From an uncultured Lachnospiraceae bacterium (GTDB lineage Bacteria > Bacillota > Clostridia > Lachnospirales > Lachnospiraceae), in the NCBI GenBank assembly GCA_947628025.1, contig CANQYH010000089.1, forward strand, positions 1-10,761: 10,761 bases of DNA. The letters are read 5' to 3'. Shown piece after piece: positions 1 to 6,074 of this stretch. The notes beneath the pieces are model-generated. The model did not search any database and had not been told where the DNA came from. It saw only the letters and a program-made list of their open reading frames with translations. Positions within the stretch are counted from its first letter, which is position 1; every line of letters begins with the position of its first letter. A program made the position numbers and the translations under genes.

Positions 1-8
1 AAAAATTC

Positions 9-37
9 TTGACATGATGCACAAAACAGTATAAAAT
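9..37 (+). promoter_or_regulatory. Sigma-A promoter of rny
   Basis: A perfect TTGACA (-35) at 9-14 is followed after 17 bases by TAAAAT (-10) at 32-37, in AT-rich DNA. Transcription would start near base 44 and give a short leader of about 43 bases before the GTG start at 87. TATAAA at 30-35 overlaps as an alternative -10 but gives a poorer 15-base spacer. The near-consensus match fits a housekeeping gene expressed constitutively. Confidence 0.85.
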
Positions 38-86
38 TGTAGTGTTGTATTCTTGTACAATGAAAACTAAATAAGGAGGTGCTCCT

Positions 87-1631
87 GTGTCGCATATAAT
101 ACCTATATTGCTTACAATCATTATTGTAGCTCCTATCAGTTGGGTATTGGCGGTCGCACACCGAAAGAAGACATATGAAAGCAAAATCGGCAGTGCGGAA
201 GAAAAGTCAAGAAAAATCATAGATGAAGCATTGAAAACCGCAGAGACAAAGAAGCGAGAAGCTCTCCTGGAAGCCAAGGAAGAGTCCATCCGGACTAAGA
301 ATGAGTTAGATAAGGAAACCAAGGAACGCAGGGCGGAGCTTCAAAGGTATGAAAGACGTGTACTTAGCAAGGAAGAGAACCTGGACAAAAAGTCCGAGTC
401 ACTGGAACGCAGAGAGACAAGCCTGACGGCGCGAGAGGAAAACCTGAATAAAAAGCTGGCTGAAGCAGAGGAGCTGCGGGGCCGGCAGCTGCAGGAACTG
501 GAGCGCATTTCCGGGCTGACGACCGAGCAGGCGAAAGATTACCTGCTCCAGTCGGTGGAAGAAGACGTCAAGCACGATATGGCGAAGAAAGTGAAAGAAC
601 TGGAGTCGCGGGCGAAAGAGGAAGCGGATAAGAAAGCGAAAGAGTACATCGTGACCGCGATCCAGAGATGTGCGGCGGATCATGTGGCGGAGACTACGGT
701 ATCGGTCGTGCAGCTTCCCAGCGACGAGATGAAAGGTCGCATCATAGGGCGTGAGGGACGGAATATCCGTACCCTGGAGACGATGACCGGCGTGGAGCTG
801 ATCATTGACGATACGCCGGAAGCGGTGGTTTTGTCGGGGTTCGACCCGGTGAGGCGCGAGGTAGCCAGGATCGCTCTGGAGCGTCTGATCGTAGACGGCC
901 GTATCCATCCGGCCAGGATCGAAGAGATGGTGGAGAAAGCGCAGAGAGAGGTGGAGCTGAACATGCGCGAGGAAGGCGAAGCAGCCGTCCTCGAGGTAGG
1001 TATTCACGGTATCCATCCGGAATTGGTCAAGCTTTTGGGCAAGATGAAGTTCCGTACCAGTTACGGGCAGAACGCCCTGAAACATTCGATCGAGGTGGCG
1101 CAGCTTTCGGGGCTTTTGGCGGCTGAGATCGGAGTGGATGTTCGTTTGGCGAAAAGAGCGGGTCTGCTGCATGACATTGGAAAATCCATCGATCATGAGA
1201 TGGAGGGTTCCCATGTGAAGCTGGGGGCGGATCTGTGCAGGAAGTATAAGGAATCCGCAGTCGTAGTAAATTCCGTAGAGTCCCATCACGGAGATGTGGA
1301 GCCGGAGAGCCTGATCGCCTGCATCGTACAGGCGGCGGATACGATCTCGGCGGCCCGGCCCGGCGCGAGACGCGAGACGCTGGAGACGTATACGAACAGA
1401 TTGAAGCAGCTGGAAGAGATTACCGATTCTTTCAAAGGAGTGGACAAATCGTTCGCGATCCAGGCTGGACGGGAAGTTCGTATCATGGTTATACCGGAAC
1501 AGGTCAGCGACGACGATATGGTGCTGATGGCACGCGATATCGCCAAGAAGATCGAGGAGTCCATGGAGTATCCGGGTCAGATCCGGGTCAATGTGATCCG
1601 CGAGTCGAGAGTAACCGACTACGCGAAATAA
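87..1631 (+). CDS. rny: Ribonuclease Y (RNase Y)
   Basis: This is a membrane-anchored endoribonuclease that starts mRNA decay in Firmicutes and is a core member of the RNA degradosome. Residues 4-24 form one N-terminal membrane helix. A long charged coiled coil, rich in Lys and Glu, runs from about 30 to 200. A KH RNA-binding domain follows at about 205-270 with its GRIIGREGRN loop at 217-226. An HD hydrolase domain covers about 325-425, with H333, the HD pair H362-D363 (LLHDIGKS) and D418 as likely metal ligands. The 514 residues match the usual family length of about 520. The start is GTG at 87, chosen because AAGGAGGT at 73-80 sits six bases upstream and the membrane segment begins right after it. 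The gene has its own promoter and terminator and so appears monocistronic. Nothing is damaged. Confidence 0.98.
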   Translation: MSHIIPILLTIIIVAPISWVLAVAHRKKTYESKIGSAEEKSRKIIDEALKTAETKKREALLEAKEESIRTKNELDKETKERRAELQRYERRVLSKEENLDKKSESLERRETSLTAREENLNKKLAEAEELRGRQLQELERISGLTTEQAKDYLLQSVEEDVKHDMAKKVKELESRAKEEADKKAKEYIVTAIQRCAADHVAETTVSVVQLPSDEMKGRIIGREGRNIRTLETMTGVELIIDDTPEAVVLSGFDPVRREVARIALERLIVDGRIHPARIEEMVEKAQREVELNMREEGEAAVLEVGIHGIHPELVKLLGKMKFRTSYGQNALKHSIEVAQLSGLLAAEIGVDVRLAKRAGLLHDIGKSIDHEMEGSHVKLGADLCRKYKESAVVVNSVESHHGDVEPESLIACIVQAADTISAARPGARRETLETYTNRLKQLEEITDSFKGVDKSFAIQAGREVRIMVIPEQVSDDDMVLMARDIAKKIEESMEYPGQIRVNVIRESRVTDYAK

Positions 1632-1641
1632 AACGAAACTT

Positions 1642-1677
1642 AAAGAAGCCTTATAGGGAACCTGTAAGGCTTCTTTT
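1642..1677 (+). terminator. Intrinsic terminator after rny
   Basis: AAAGAAGCCTTA (1642-1653) pairs perfectly with TAAGGCTTCTTT (1665-1676), giving a 12-bp stem. The loop can add three more pairs (AGG/CCT). The T-tract at the 3' edge is short. It begins ten bases after the rny stop codon and closes that transcription unit. Confidence 0.85.
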
Positions 1678-1696
1678 GGCATTATCTCAGTAAGGG

Positions 1697-1753
1697 AGAG
1701 AGACCGATGCGGTTTCTCTGAATAAACGTTTTATGCAGGCTGTCGAAGCCTGC
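1697..1753 (+). promoter_or_regulatory. Two consecutive hairpins before the wall-binding protein gene
   Basis: Two hairpins can form between the rny terminator and the next gene. AGAGAGACC (1697-1705) pairs with GGTTTCTCT (1711-1719), 9 bp with one G-U pair. GCAGGC (1735-1740) pairs with GCCTGC (1748-1753), 6 bp with a 7-base loop. The second lies about 28 bases before the ATG at 1781. I see no convincing sigma-A promoter here, so whether these are transcribed leader structures or DNA dyads is open. They match no riboswitch I recognise. Confidence 0.4.
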
Positions 1754-1780
1754 GTTTGGCAGGAGAAAGGTTGGTGGAAT

Positions 1781-2797
1781 ATGAAAAAAGGGAGAAGAAC
1801 GACGATCGGTCTGATAGCGGCTGTCGTACTGGCGCTGTGCGCTTCCGCGGCGGTGTGGGCGGCGGCGGACGACGAGCCCATTGAAAGGCTGACGCTGAAA
1901 ATAGAATCAAAGATCCAGGTGGGGGCTGAGCATTATGACGGCGACATCGTTGTTACAACGGACGATGACGGATATATTGTGCGCTATACGGAGTTTTTGA
2001 ATGAGGGGGATGTCTGGGGCATCGCCGATACTCCGCGTGTGCTGCTTCATCTGCGCAGGGAAAGCGGATATTATTTTAATGTTCCTCAGAGCAGGGTCCG
2101 TATCCGCGGCGCCGAACTGGAGTCCGCCGGATGGGATGAGGATCTGCTGGAGTATCTGATTATAGTCACTCTCCCCTCCCTGCGGGAACAGGTGGGCGAG
2201 ATCGCAGAGGCAGGCTGGACGGATCTGGTAAGCGCCGTTTGGGACGAAACATATAATACGGTTTATTATGAGCTGCAGCTGTACCGCGGCGATAAAAAAG
2301 AGGGGCCGGTGCACCATGTGAAATCCGGGACCTATAATTTCGGGACGATCATACAGGCGGAAGGAGATTATCATTATCGTGTGCGTGCGGTCAATGTGCG
2401 GAACGAACACGTAAAGAGCGCCTGGGTGGAGTCTCCGGTCCTGACGGTCGACCAGGAGCTGCTGGCGCGGATTCGGGAACAGTACGGAGACATAGTCGTT
2501 GGGACGCCCGCGCCCGGCGATACAAATCCGATCTATGCGGATATGTACGGGTGGATCTATCATGGGGACAAATGGTGGTACCGGAACCCGGACGGCGGTT
2601 TCACGGTCAATGACTGGCAGCTGATCGATGGTCTGTGGTATTATTTCGATTCTCAGGGATATATGGTGACCGGCTGGATCCAATGGAACGATAAATGCTA
2701 TTACTGTGATCCGGAGACCGGCGCGATGATGGTTAACAGGATCGTACCGGACGGCCGGGGGCGCAGGGTAGATTCTTCGGGAGCCTGGATCCAGTAA
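1781..2797 (+). CDS. Secreted protein with fibronectin-like domain and cell-wall-binding repeats
   Basis: This is probably an exported surface protein held to the cell wall without covalent linkage. I do not recognise a specific family member, and no enzymatic domain is visible. The first 29 residues form a signal peptide: KKGRR, then a hydrophobic core at about 8-26, then a cleavage site near AVWAAA|D. Residues 30-145 are acidic and of unknown fold. Residues about 148-223 look like a fibronectin type III domain (AVWDET, YYELQLYRG, GDYHYRVRAVN). Residues 257-319 hold about three aromatic, glycine-rich repeats of the choline/wall-binding type (WWYRNPDGG, WYYFDSQGYMVTGW, CYYCDPETG), with a decayed fourth at the end. 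The start is ATG 1781, preceded by GGAGAAAGG (1762-1770). An in-frame ATG at 1733 would put 16 odd residues before a normal signal peptide and was rejected. Adhesion, wall remodelling and envelope sensing are all possible roles. Confidence 0.82.
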   Translation: MKKGRRTTIGLIAAVVLALCASAAVWAAADDEPIERLTLKIESKIQVGAEHYDGDIVVTTDDDGYIVRYTEFLNEGDVWGIADTPRVLLHLRRESGYYFNVPQSRVRIRGAELESAGWDEDLLEYLIIVTLPSLREQVGEIAEAGWTDLVSAVWDETYNTVYYELQLYRGDKKEGPVHHVKSGTYNFGTIIQAEGDYHYRVRAVNVRNEHVKSAWVESPVLTVDQELLARIREQYGDIVVGTPAPGDTNPIYADMYGWIYHGDKWWYRNPDGGFTVNDWQLIDGLWYYFDSQGYMVTGWIQWNDKCYYCDPETGAMMVNRIVPDGRGRRVDSSGAWIQ

Positions 2798-2913
2798 GAG
2801 CTCCATCCGGCGTACGTACGGGCGATATGGTTTTGACCGTGATATGTTTGCGGCAGGCCGCCGTGCAAGCGGCGTTCTTGCGGATCTAAAAATATAACAG
2901 CGGAGGGACAGAC
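2798..2913 (+). other. Intergenic region before the Nudix gene
   Basis: These 116 bases hold no gene. CGCCG and CGGCG (about 2867-2882) can form a small hairpin followed by TTCTT. An alternative GCAAG/CTTGC pairing overlaps it, so the two are mutually exclusive. It may be a weak terminator of the upstream gene, but the T-tract is poor. TTGACC near 2833 resembles a -35 box but has no matching -10 at 16-18 bases. The ribosome site of the next gene is at 2902-2907. Confidence 0.35.
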
Positions 2914-3459
2914 GTGGCAGGAAAAGTGATTCGCGCAGACAGAAAATTGAAATATCAGGGGACGATCCTGAAAATATACGAGGATACGGTGATTGCCAAC
3001 GGCCATGAGGCTCACTGGGATTTCATTCATCATGACGGTGCGGCCGCGGTACTGCCGGTGGCGGAGGACGGCCGGATCCTGATGGTGCGTCAGTACCGCA
3101 ATGCTTTGGACCGTGAGACGCTGGAGATCCCGGCGGGAAAATTGGATTCTCCGGAGGAACCGAAGATCGAGTGCGCGTATCGGGAGTTGGAGGAGGAGAC
3201 AGGGTACCGTTCGGAACATTTGGAATACCTGCTGAGCGTGAATACGACGGTGGCATTCTGCGATGAGGCCATAGATATTTTTGTCGCGAAAGATCTGATC
3301 CCGTCCCACCAGCATCTGGACGAGGACGAGTATATCGAGGTGGAGAGATGGGAACTGTCCGATCTGCTGCGATTGATCTATGAGGGTAAGATGACGGATG
3401 GGAAGACGGTGGCCGCCATCACGACCTATGCGGTGAAGCATCAGACCGGCCTGGTATAA
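2914..3459 (+). CDS. nudF: Nudix hydrolase, ADP-ribose pyrophosphatase (NudF) type
   Basis: It likely splits ADP-ribose into AMP and ribose 5-phosphate in the cytoplasm, clearing a reactive NAD breakdown product. The N-terminal strand-rich part (LPVAEDGRILMVRQYRNAL, 47-65) and EIPAGKLDS at 71-79 are typical of the ADP-ribose subgroup. The Nudix box spans 75-98: G75, E82, then R90-E91-L92-E93-E94-E95-T96-G97-Y98, with the glutamates binding the metal. The spacing from G75 to E82 is one residue longer than the classical G-x5-E. The length of 181 aa is normal. The start is GTG 2914, six bases after GGAGGG (2902-2907). A SpoIIM-like gene follows 51 bases later and probably shares the transcript. 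The exact substrate cannot be proven from sequence; another nucleoside diphosphate sugar is possible. Confidence 0.9.
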   Translation: MAGKVIRADRKLKYQGTILKIYEDTVIANGHEAHWDFIHHDGAAAVLPVAEDGRILMVRQYRNALDRETLEIPAGKLDSPEEPKIECAYRELEEETGYRSEHLEYLLSVNTTVAFCDEAIDIFVAKDLIPSHQHLDEDEYIEVERWELSDLLRLIYEGKMTDGKTVAAITTYAVKHQTGLV

Positions 3460-3465
3460 TCTGCC

Positions 3466-3505
3466 GCCGCCTCTCATAGAATATGGGGACGACGGGAGAG
3501 GCGGC
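3466..3505 (+). promoter_or_regulatory. GC-rich hairpin covering the ribosome site of the spoIIM-like gene
   Basis: GCCGCCTCTC (3466-3475) pairs perfectly with GAGAGGCGGC (3496-3505), a 10-bp GC-rich stem with a 20-base loop. The 3' arm overlaps the only purine-rich candidate ribosome site, GGGAGAGG (3494-3501), before the ATG at 3511. There is no T-tract, so it is not a standard terminator. It begins six bases after the Nudix stop codon. Control of translation is an inference. Confidence 0.5.
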
Positions 3506-3510
3506 CGCAC

Positions 3511-4041
3511 ATGAGACTGGTTCGCAGGATCACATTTCCCTGGGTGCTGTGCCTGTGCTGTTTCTGCGGCACGGCAGCCGGGGCGGTTACGGCCAACTGC
3601 CTGGGAGAGGAACTTCCGGAGCAGCTTGGCCTTTTTTTAGCTATTTATCAGAGAAGCGGAACTCTGAGCCGGACAGAAATGAGGAATCTGTTAGGTTATG
3701 CGGCGCGCCAGAGATTGTCGGAGTTTGGCCTGGCGGCGCTTATCGGTCTGACGCCTTTTTCGGCGGCGGGTTTTGCGGCAATTGCTTTTGCGGGCGGTTT
3801 TTGTCTGGGATTTCTTCATGCGGCTGTAACGCTCCTCCAGGGTATAGCGGGGATCCTGAGTTTTTTATCGCTGCTCATGCCCCACTGGCTTTGTTATCTG
3901 CCGGCCTGGGCGATCCTGGCGGTGCAGGCGGAGGACGGACTGGCCGCGATGAAGCCGCGCAGATGGCTGCTGGCGACGCTTCTGGTCCTGGGCGGAATCT
4001 GGATGGAGGCTTATGTAAATCCCGGGTTCCTTTGTTTTTAA
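3511..4041 (+). CDS. spoIIM: Stage II sporulation protein M-like membrane protein
   Basis: SpoIIM is the membrane partner of SpoIID and SpoIIP in the wall-degrading machine that drives forespore engulfment. The protein here has about five membrane helices (roughly 8-26, 72-92, 93-112, 115-138 and 151-168). It also has a polar stretch with RNLLGYAARQR before helix 2, an arrangement expected of the SpoIIM/DUF95 family. It ends in EAYVNPGFL, resembling the SpoIIM tail. At 176 aa it is shorter than the B. subtilis protein (about 214). Position between a NudF-type gene and xerD is similar to B. subtilis and is the strongest support. The ATG at 3511 follows a purine-rich site held in a hairpin. Sequence similarity is weak by eye, so an unrelated five-helix protein is possible. 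Confidence 0.72.
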   Translation: MRLVRRITFPWVLCLCCFCGTAAGAVTANCLGEELPEQLGLFLAIYQRSGTLSRTEMRNLLGYAARQRLSEFGLAALIGLTPFSAAGFAAIAFAGGFCLGFLHAAVTLLQGIAGILSFLSLLMPHWLCYLPAWAILAVQAEDGLAAMKPRRWLLATLLVLGGIWMEAYVNPGFLCF

Positions 4042-4060
4042 AAAAATACAATGCGAATTT

Positions 4061-4111
4061 TACAACATATGGGTAAGCGGAAAACGGCCGTTTCCATATG
4101 TTGTATTTTTT
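4061..4111 (+). terminator. Strong intrinsic terminator after the spoIIM-like gene
   Basis: TACAACATATGG (4061-4072) pairs perfectly with CCATATGTTGTA (4094-4105), followed by six Ts. The loop contains a second perfect palindrome, AAACGGCCGTTT (4082-4093), so a nested hairpin can form. It starts 20 bases after the stop codon and ends the nudF-spoIIM transcript before the xerD promoter. Confidence 0.93.
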
Positions 4112-4154
4112 ATGTAAATCTTTGGAAAAAATGGGAAAAGTGGGGAATTAGTGT

Positions 4155-4183
4155 TTGATTTTGGCGGAAATAATGACTATAAT
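4155..4183 (+). promoter_or_regulatory. Sigma-A promoter of xerD
   Basis: TTGATT (4155-4160) and a perfect TATAAT (4178-4183) are separated by 17 bases. The predicted start is near 4190, leaving a leader of about 45 bases before the ATG at 4236. It lies directly after the upstream terminator, so xerD has independent transcription. Confidence 0.8.
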
Positions 4184-4235
4184 GTAAATAAATGGTCATG
4201 ATCCGCCCGCTTCGGGGGAGAATTTGGGGGAGATT

Positions 4236-5129
4236 ATGGGGACAGAGATAAAACGGTTCATGGAGTATATGGAGACGGAAAGGCACGCTTCGCGAAACAC
4301 ATTGGCATCCTATGAGCGGGATCTGACGCAGTTGGCGGATTATCTGCAGGAGAAAGGGATCGAGAGCGTGCCCAAAGTGACGAAGACCGCGCTGAATTCT
4401 TACATTCTTTTCCTGGAAAAAAACGGAAAAGCGTCGACGACGATCTCCAGGGTCATGGCGTCCATGCGGACTTTTTTCCACTATGAGCTGAGACAGGGGA
4501 AGATCAGCAGGGATCCCACAGAACTTTTAAAGACGCCGAAGATCGAGAAAAAGGCGCCGGGGATCCTGTCGGTAGAGGAAGTGGAGCGGCTGTTGGATCA
4601 GCCGGGCGACGGCAGTCCGAAAGAGGTCCGGGACAAAGCGATGCTGGAACTGCTTTACGCAACGGGGCTGCGGGTGTCGGAACTGATCGGGCTCTGTGTC
4701 GGGGATGTGAACCTCTCCATCGGTTTTGTGACTTGCCATGACGGAGACAGGGAGAGGACGGTTCCTTTTGGAAAAACCGCCAGGCAGGCGCTGACGGATT
4801 ATCTGGAACATTCCCGCGGGATCCTTTTGAAAGGAAACGAGCGGCCGGAACTGTTTGTAAACTGCAGCGGTCAGCCCATGAGCCGCCAGGGATTCTGGAA
4901 GATCATCAAATATTATGGTGAGAAAGCCGGGATTACGGAGGATATCACGCCGCATACGCTGCGCCATTCGTTCGCGGCGCATCTGATCGGGGGCGGGGCG
5001 GATATCCAGGCGGTGCAGAGGATGATGGGACATGCGGATCCGGCCACGACGCAGGCTTATATGAGCTATGCAGTGAAGAACCAGGACCCGGTGCTGCGGG
5101 CGTACCATGCGGCGCACCCGCGGAAATAG
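4236..5129 (+). CDS. xerD: Tyrosine recombinase XerD
   Basis: XerD works with XerC (or alone) at the dif site near FtsK to resolve chromosome dimers. The N-terminal SAM-like DNA-binding domain covers about 4-88 (EIKRFMEYMETERHASRNTL). The catalytic domain covers about 110-290. Visible catalytic residues are R146 (GLRVSEL), H240 and R243 (HTLRHS), H266 (MGHAD) and the nucleophile Y275 (TTQAYMSY). The 297 aa match the family (E. coli XerD 298). The odd feature is the beta-hairpin where XerD enzymes usually carry GKGxKER: here it reads CHDGDRER (167-174), with no lysine between R146 and K180. I chose the ATG at 4236, which gives the usual N-terminus. An in-frame TTG at 4224 adds four residues and remains possible, since a G-rich run precedes each. 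A different Xer-family role is possible, but length and context favour XerD. Confidence 0.92.
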   Translation: MGTEIKRFMEYMETERHASRNTLASYERDLTQLADYLQEKGIESVPKVTKTALNSYILFLEKNGKASTTISRVMASMRTFFHYELRQGKISRDPTELLKTPKIEKKAPGILSVEEVERLLDQPGDGSPKEVRDKAMLELLYATGLRVSELIGLCVGDVNLSIGFVTCHDGDRERTVPFGKTARQALTDYLEHSRGILLKGNERPELFVNCSGQPMSRQGFWKIIKYYGEKAGITEDITPHTLRHSFAAHLIGGGADIQAVQRMMGHADPATTQAYMSYAVKNQDPVLRAYHAAHPRK

Positions 5130-5180
5130 GTGGGATTGTTTGGGGCGGCAGTTTGGAAAAGGCGTTAAAAACCGATATTA

Positions 5181-5214
5181 GGGTCTTGCCTGACCCGAAC
5201 CAACGTGATATGAT
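5181..5214 (+). promoter_or_regulatory. Promoter of apt with a dyad around the -35 box
   Basis: TTGCCT (5186-5191) and TATGAT (5209-5214) are spaced 17 bases apart, with a TG one base before the -10 (extended -10). The -35 hexamer lies exactly in the centre of an inverted repeat, GGGTC (5181-5185) and GACCC (5192-5196). The dyad could be a repressor operator; no T-tract follows, so it is a poor terminator for xerD. Confidence 0.65.
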
Positions 5215-5245
5215 GGAAATGTGAGATGGGGCCGCATGAGACGGC

Positions 5246-5261
5246 ATTTCAAAATTGAAAT
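5246..5261. repeat. Short palindrome in the apt leader
   Basis: ATTTCAA (5246-5252) and TTGAAAT (5255-5261) form a 7-base inverted repeat with two central As. It lies between the predicted apt start site and the ribosome site (GAGGGG, 5268-5273). It could be an operator half-site pair or may be chance in an AT-rich stretch. Confidence 0.35.
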
Positions 5262-5279
5262 AGAAGCGAGGGGCAGCAA

Positions 5280-5804
5280 ATGAAGAAAGTAGAAGATTAT
5301 GTGAGGAGTATACCGGATTTCCCGGAACCGGGTATCATTTTCCGTGATGTGACCACGATCCTGCAGGATCCGGACGGGCTGAAACTGGCGATTGACGGGA
5401 TCATGGATTTTCTGAAAGACAAGGAGTTCGATCTGGTAGTTGGTCCGGAGTCGAGAGGTTTTATCTTCGGCGTGCCGGTAGCTTATGCGATGCACAAGGG
5501 GTTCATCCCGGTCCGCAAGAAAGGCAAGCTTCCCTGCGAGACGGTCAGCATGGAGTATGATCTCGAATACGGCAGCGCGGTGATCGAGATGCACAAGGAT
5601 GCGATCAAACCGGGGCAGAAAGTGGTCATCATCGACGATCTGATCGCGACCGGCGGCACGATCGAAGCGATCACCAAGCTGGTGGAGCAGCTGGGCGGGG
5701 AGGTCGTGAAGATCTGCTTTGTCATGGAGCTGGCGGGGCTGAAAGGCCGCGAGAGGCTGAAAGGCTACGACGTGGATTCCGTGATCATTTATGAGGGGAA
5801 ATAA
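5280..5804 (+). CDS. apt: Adenine phosphoribosyltransferase
   Basis: This enzyme joins adenine to PRPP to give AMP in purine salvage in the cytoplasm. The N-terminal IPDFPEPGIIFRD (11-23) is the hallmark of bacterial Apt. GPESRGF (55-61) forms the diphosphate loop. The PRPP-binding motif VVIIDDLIATGGT lies at 115-127 with the acidic pair D119-D120. The length of 174 aa is standard. The ATG at 5280 follows GAGGGG (5268-5273) by six bases. It has its own promoter and sits upstream of rel, a common pairing in Firmicutes. A hairpin downstream and a separate rel promoter suggest it is transcribed largely alone. Confidence 0.97.
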   Translation: MKKVEDYVRSIPDFPEPGIIFRDVTTILQDPDGLKLAIDGIMDFLKDKEFDLVVGPESRGFIFGVPVAYAMHKGFIPVRKKGKLPCETVSMEYDLEYGSAVIEMHKDAIKPGQKVVIIDDLIATGGTIEAITKLVEQLGGEVVKICFVMELAGLKGRERLKGYDVDSVIIYEGK

Positions 5805-5830
5805 TTCACAGGAGCAACCTGTCTACATAG

Positions 5831-5873
5831 GGCGGAGGCGTACCGGCTTGGCGGAAAGACGGACGTCTCCGCC
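5831..5873 (+). terminator. Possible terminator after apt
   Basis: GGCGGAGGCGT (5831-5841) pairs with ACGTCTCCGCC (5863-5873), 11 bp with one G-U, around a 21-base loop. The downstream sequence ATTATTGTACTTATTTT is T-rich but interrupted, so termination may be partial and allow read-through into rel. Confidence 0.5.
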
Positions 5874-5934
5874 ATTATTGTACTTATTTTCCGGCAGATC
5901 TCTGTTTGACTGTGCCGTTTGGTTGAAGCAGGCG

Positions 5935-5959
5935 CAGGCCGGACGCACAGGCCGGACGC
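5935..5959 (+). repeat. Tandem 12-bp direct repeat upstream of the rel promoter
   Basis: CAGGCCGGACGC occurs twice, at 5935-5946 and 5948-5959, a 13-base period. It ends 14 bases before the -35 box of rel. It could be a regulator site or a slipped duplication. Confidence 0.6.
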
Positions 5960-5973
5960 CGGAAAAATAAATC

Positions 5974-6002
5974 TTGCATTTTCGGAAGAACCTATATATA
6001 AT
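5974..6002 (+). promoter_or_regulatory. Sigma-A promoter of rel
   Basis: TTGCAT (5974-5979) and a perfect TATAAT (5997-6002) are 17 bases apart. Transcription would begin near 6009, giving a leader of about 65 bases that contains a hairpin. Confidence 0.8.
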
Positions 6003-6027
6003 AGTTACATTATTTTTTCAGGTATAC

Positions 6028-6048
6028 GCGCCCGCTGCTTTGGGGCGC
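6028..6048 (+). promoter_or_regulatory. Hairpin in the rel leader
   Basis: GCGCCC (6028-6033) pairs with GGGCGC (6043-6048), with a 9-base loop. Outer TATA/TATA (6023-6026 and 6052-6055) may extend the stem past an internal loop. It ends about 13 bases before the ribosome site AGAAGGTGA (6061-6069). No known riboswitch is recognised. Confidence 0.45.
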
Positions 6049-6074
6049 ACTGTATATTAGAGAAGGTGATGGTT

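Noticed and set aside
399..1682. Long minus-strand open frame opposite rny
   Set aside because: It is the mirror of a clear RNase Y gene with all domains intact; long antisense frames are common in GC-rich coding DNA.
1733..1780. Upstream ATG start for the wall-binding protein
   Set aside because: It would add 16 residues from a hairpin region before a normal signal peptide, and the ATG at 1781 has the better ribosome site.
3483..4076. Overlapping + strand frame across the spoIIM-like gene
   Set aside because: It is Gly/Ala/Arg-rich shadow sequence with no ribosome site and runs into the terminator; the membrane protein frame is far more protein-like.
5193..5205. PurR box (CCGAAC) in the apt promoter
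   Set aside because: Only one half-site is present and the inverted partner at the usual distance is missing.
5919..6074. Upstream extension of rel
   Set aside because: The extension covers the predicted promoter and leader, and the ATG at 6075 gives the usual N-terminus with a good ribosome site.
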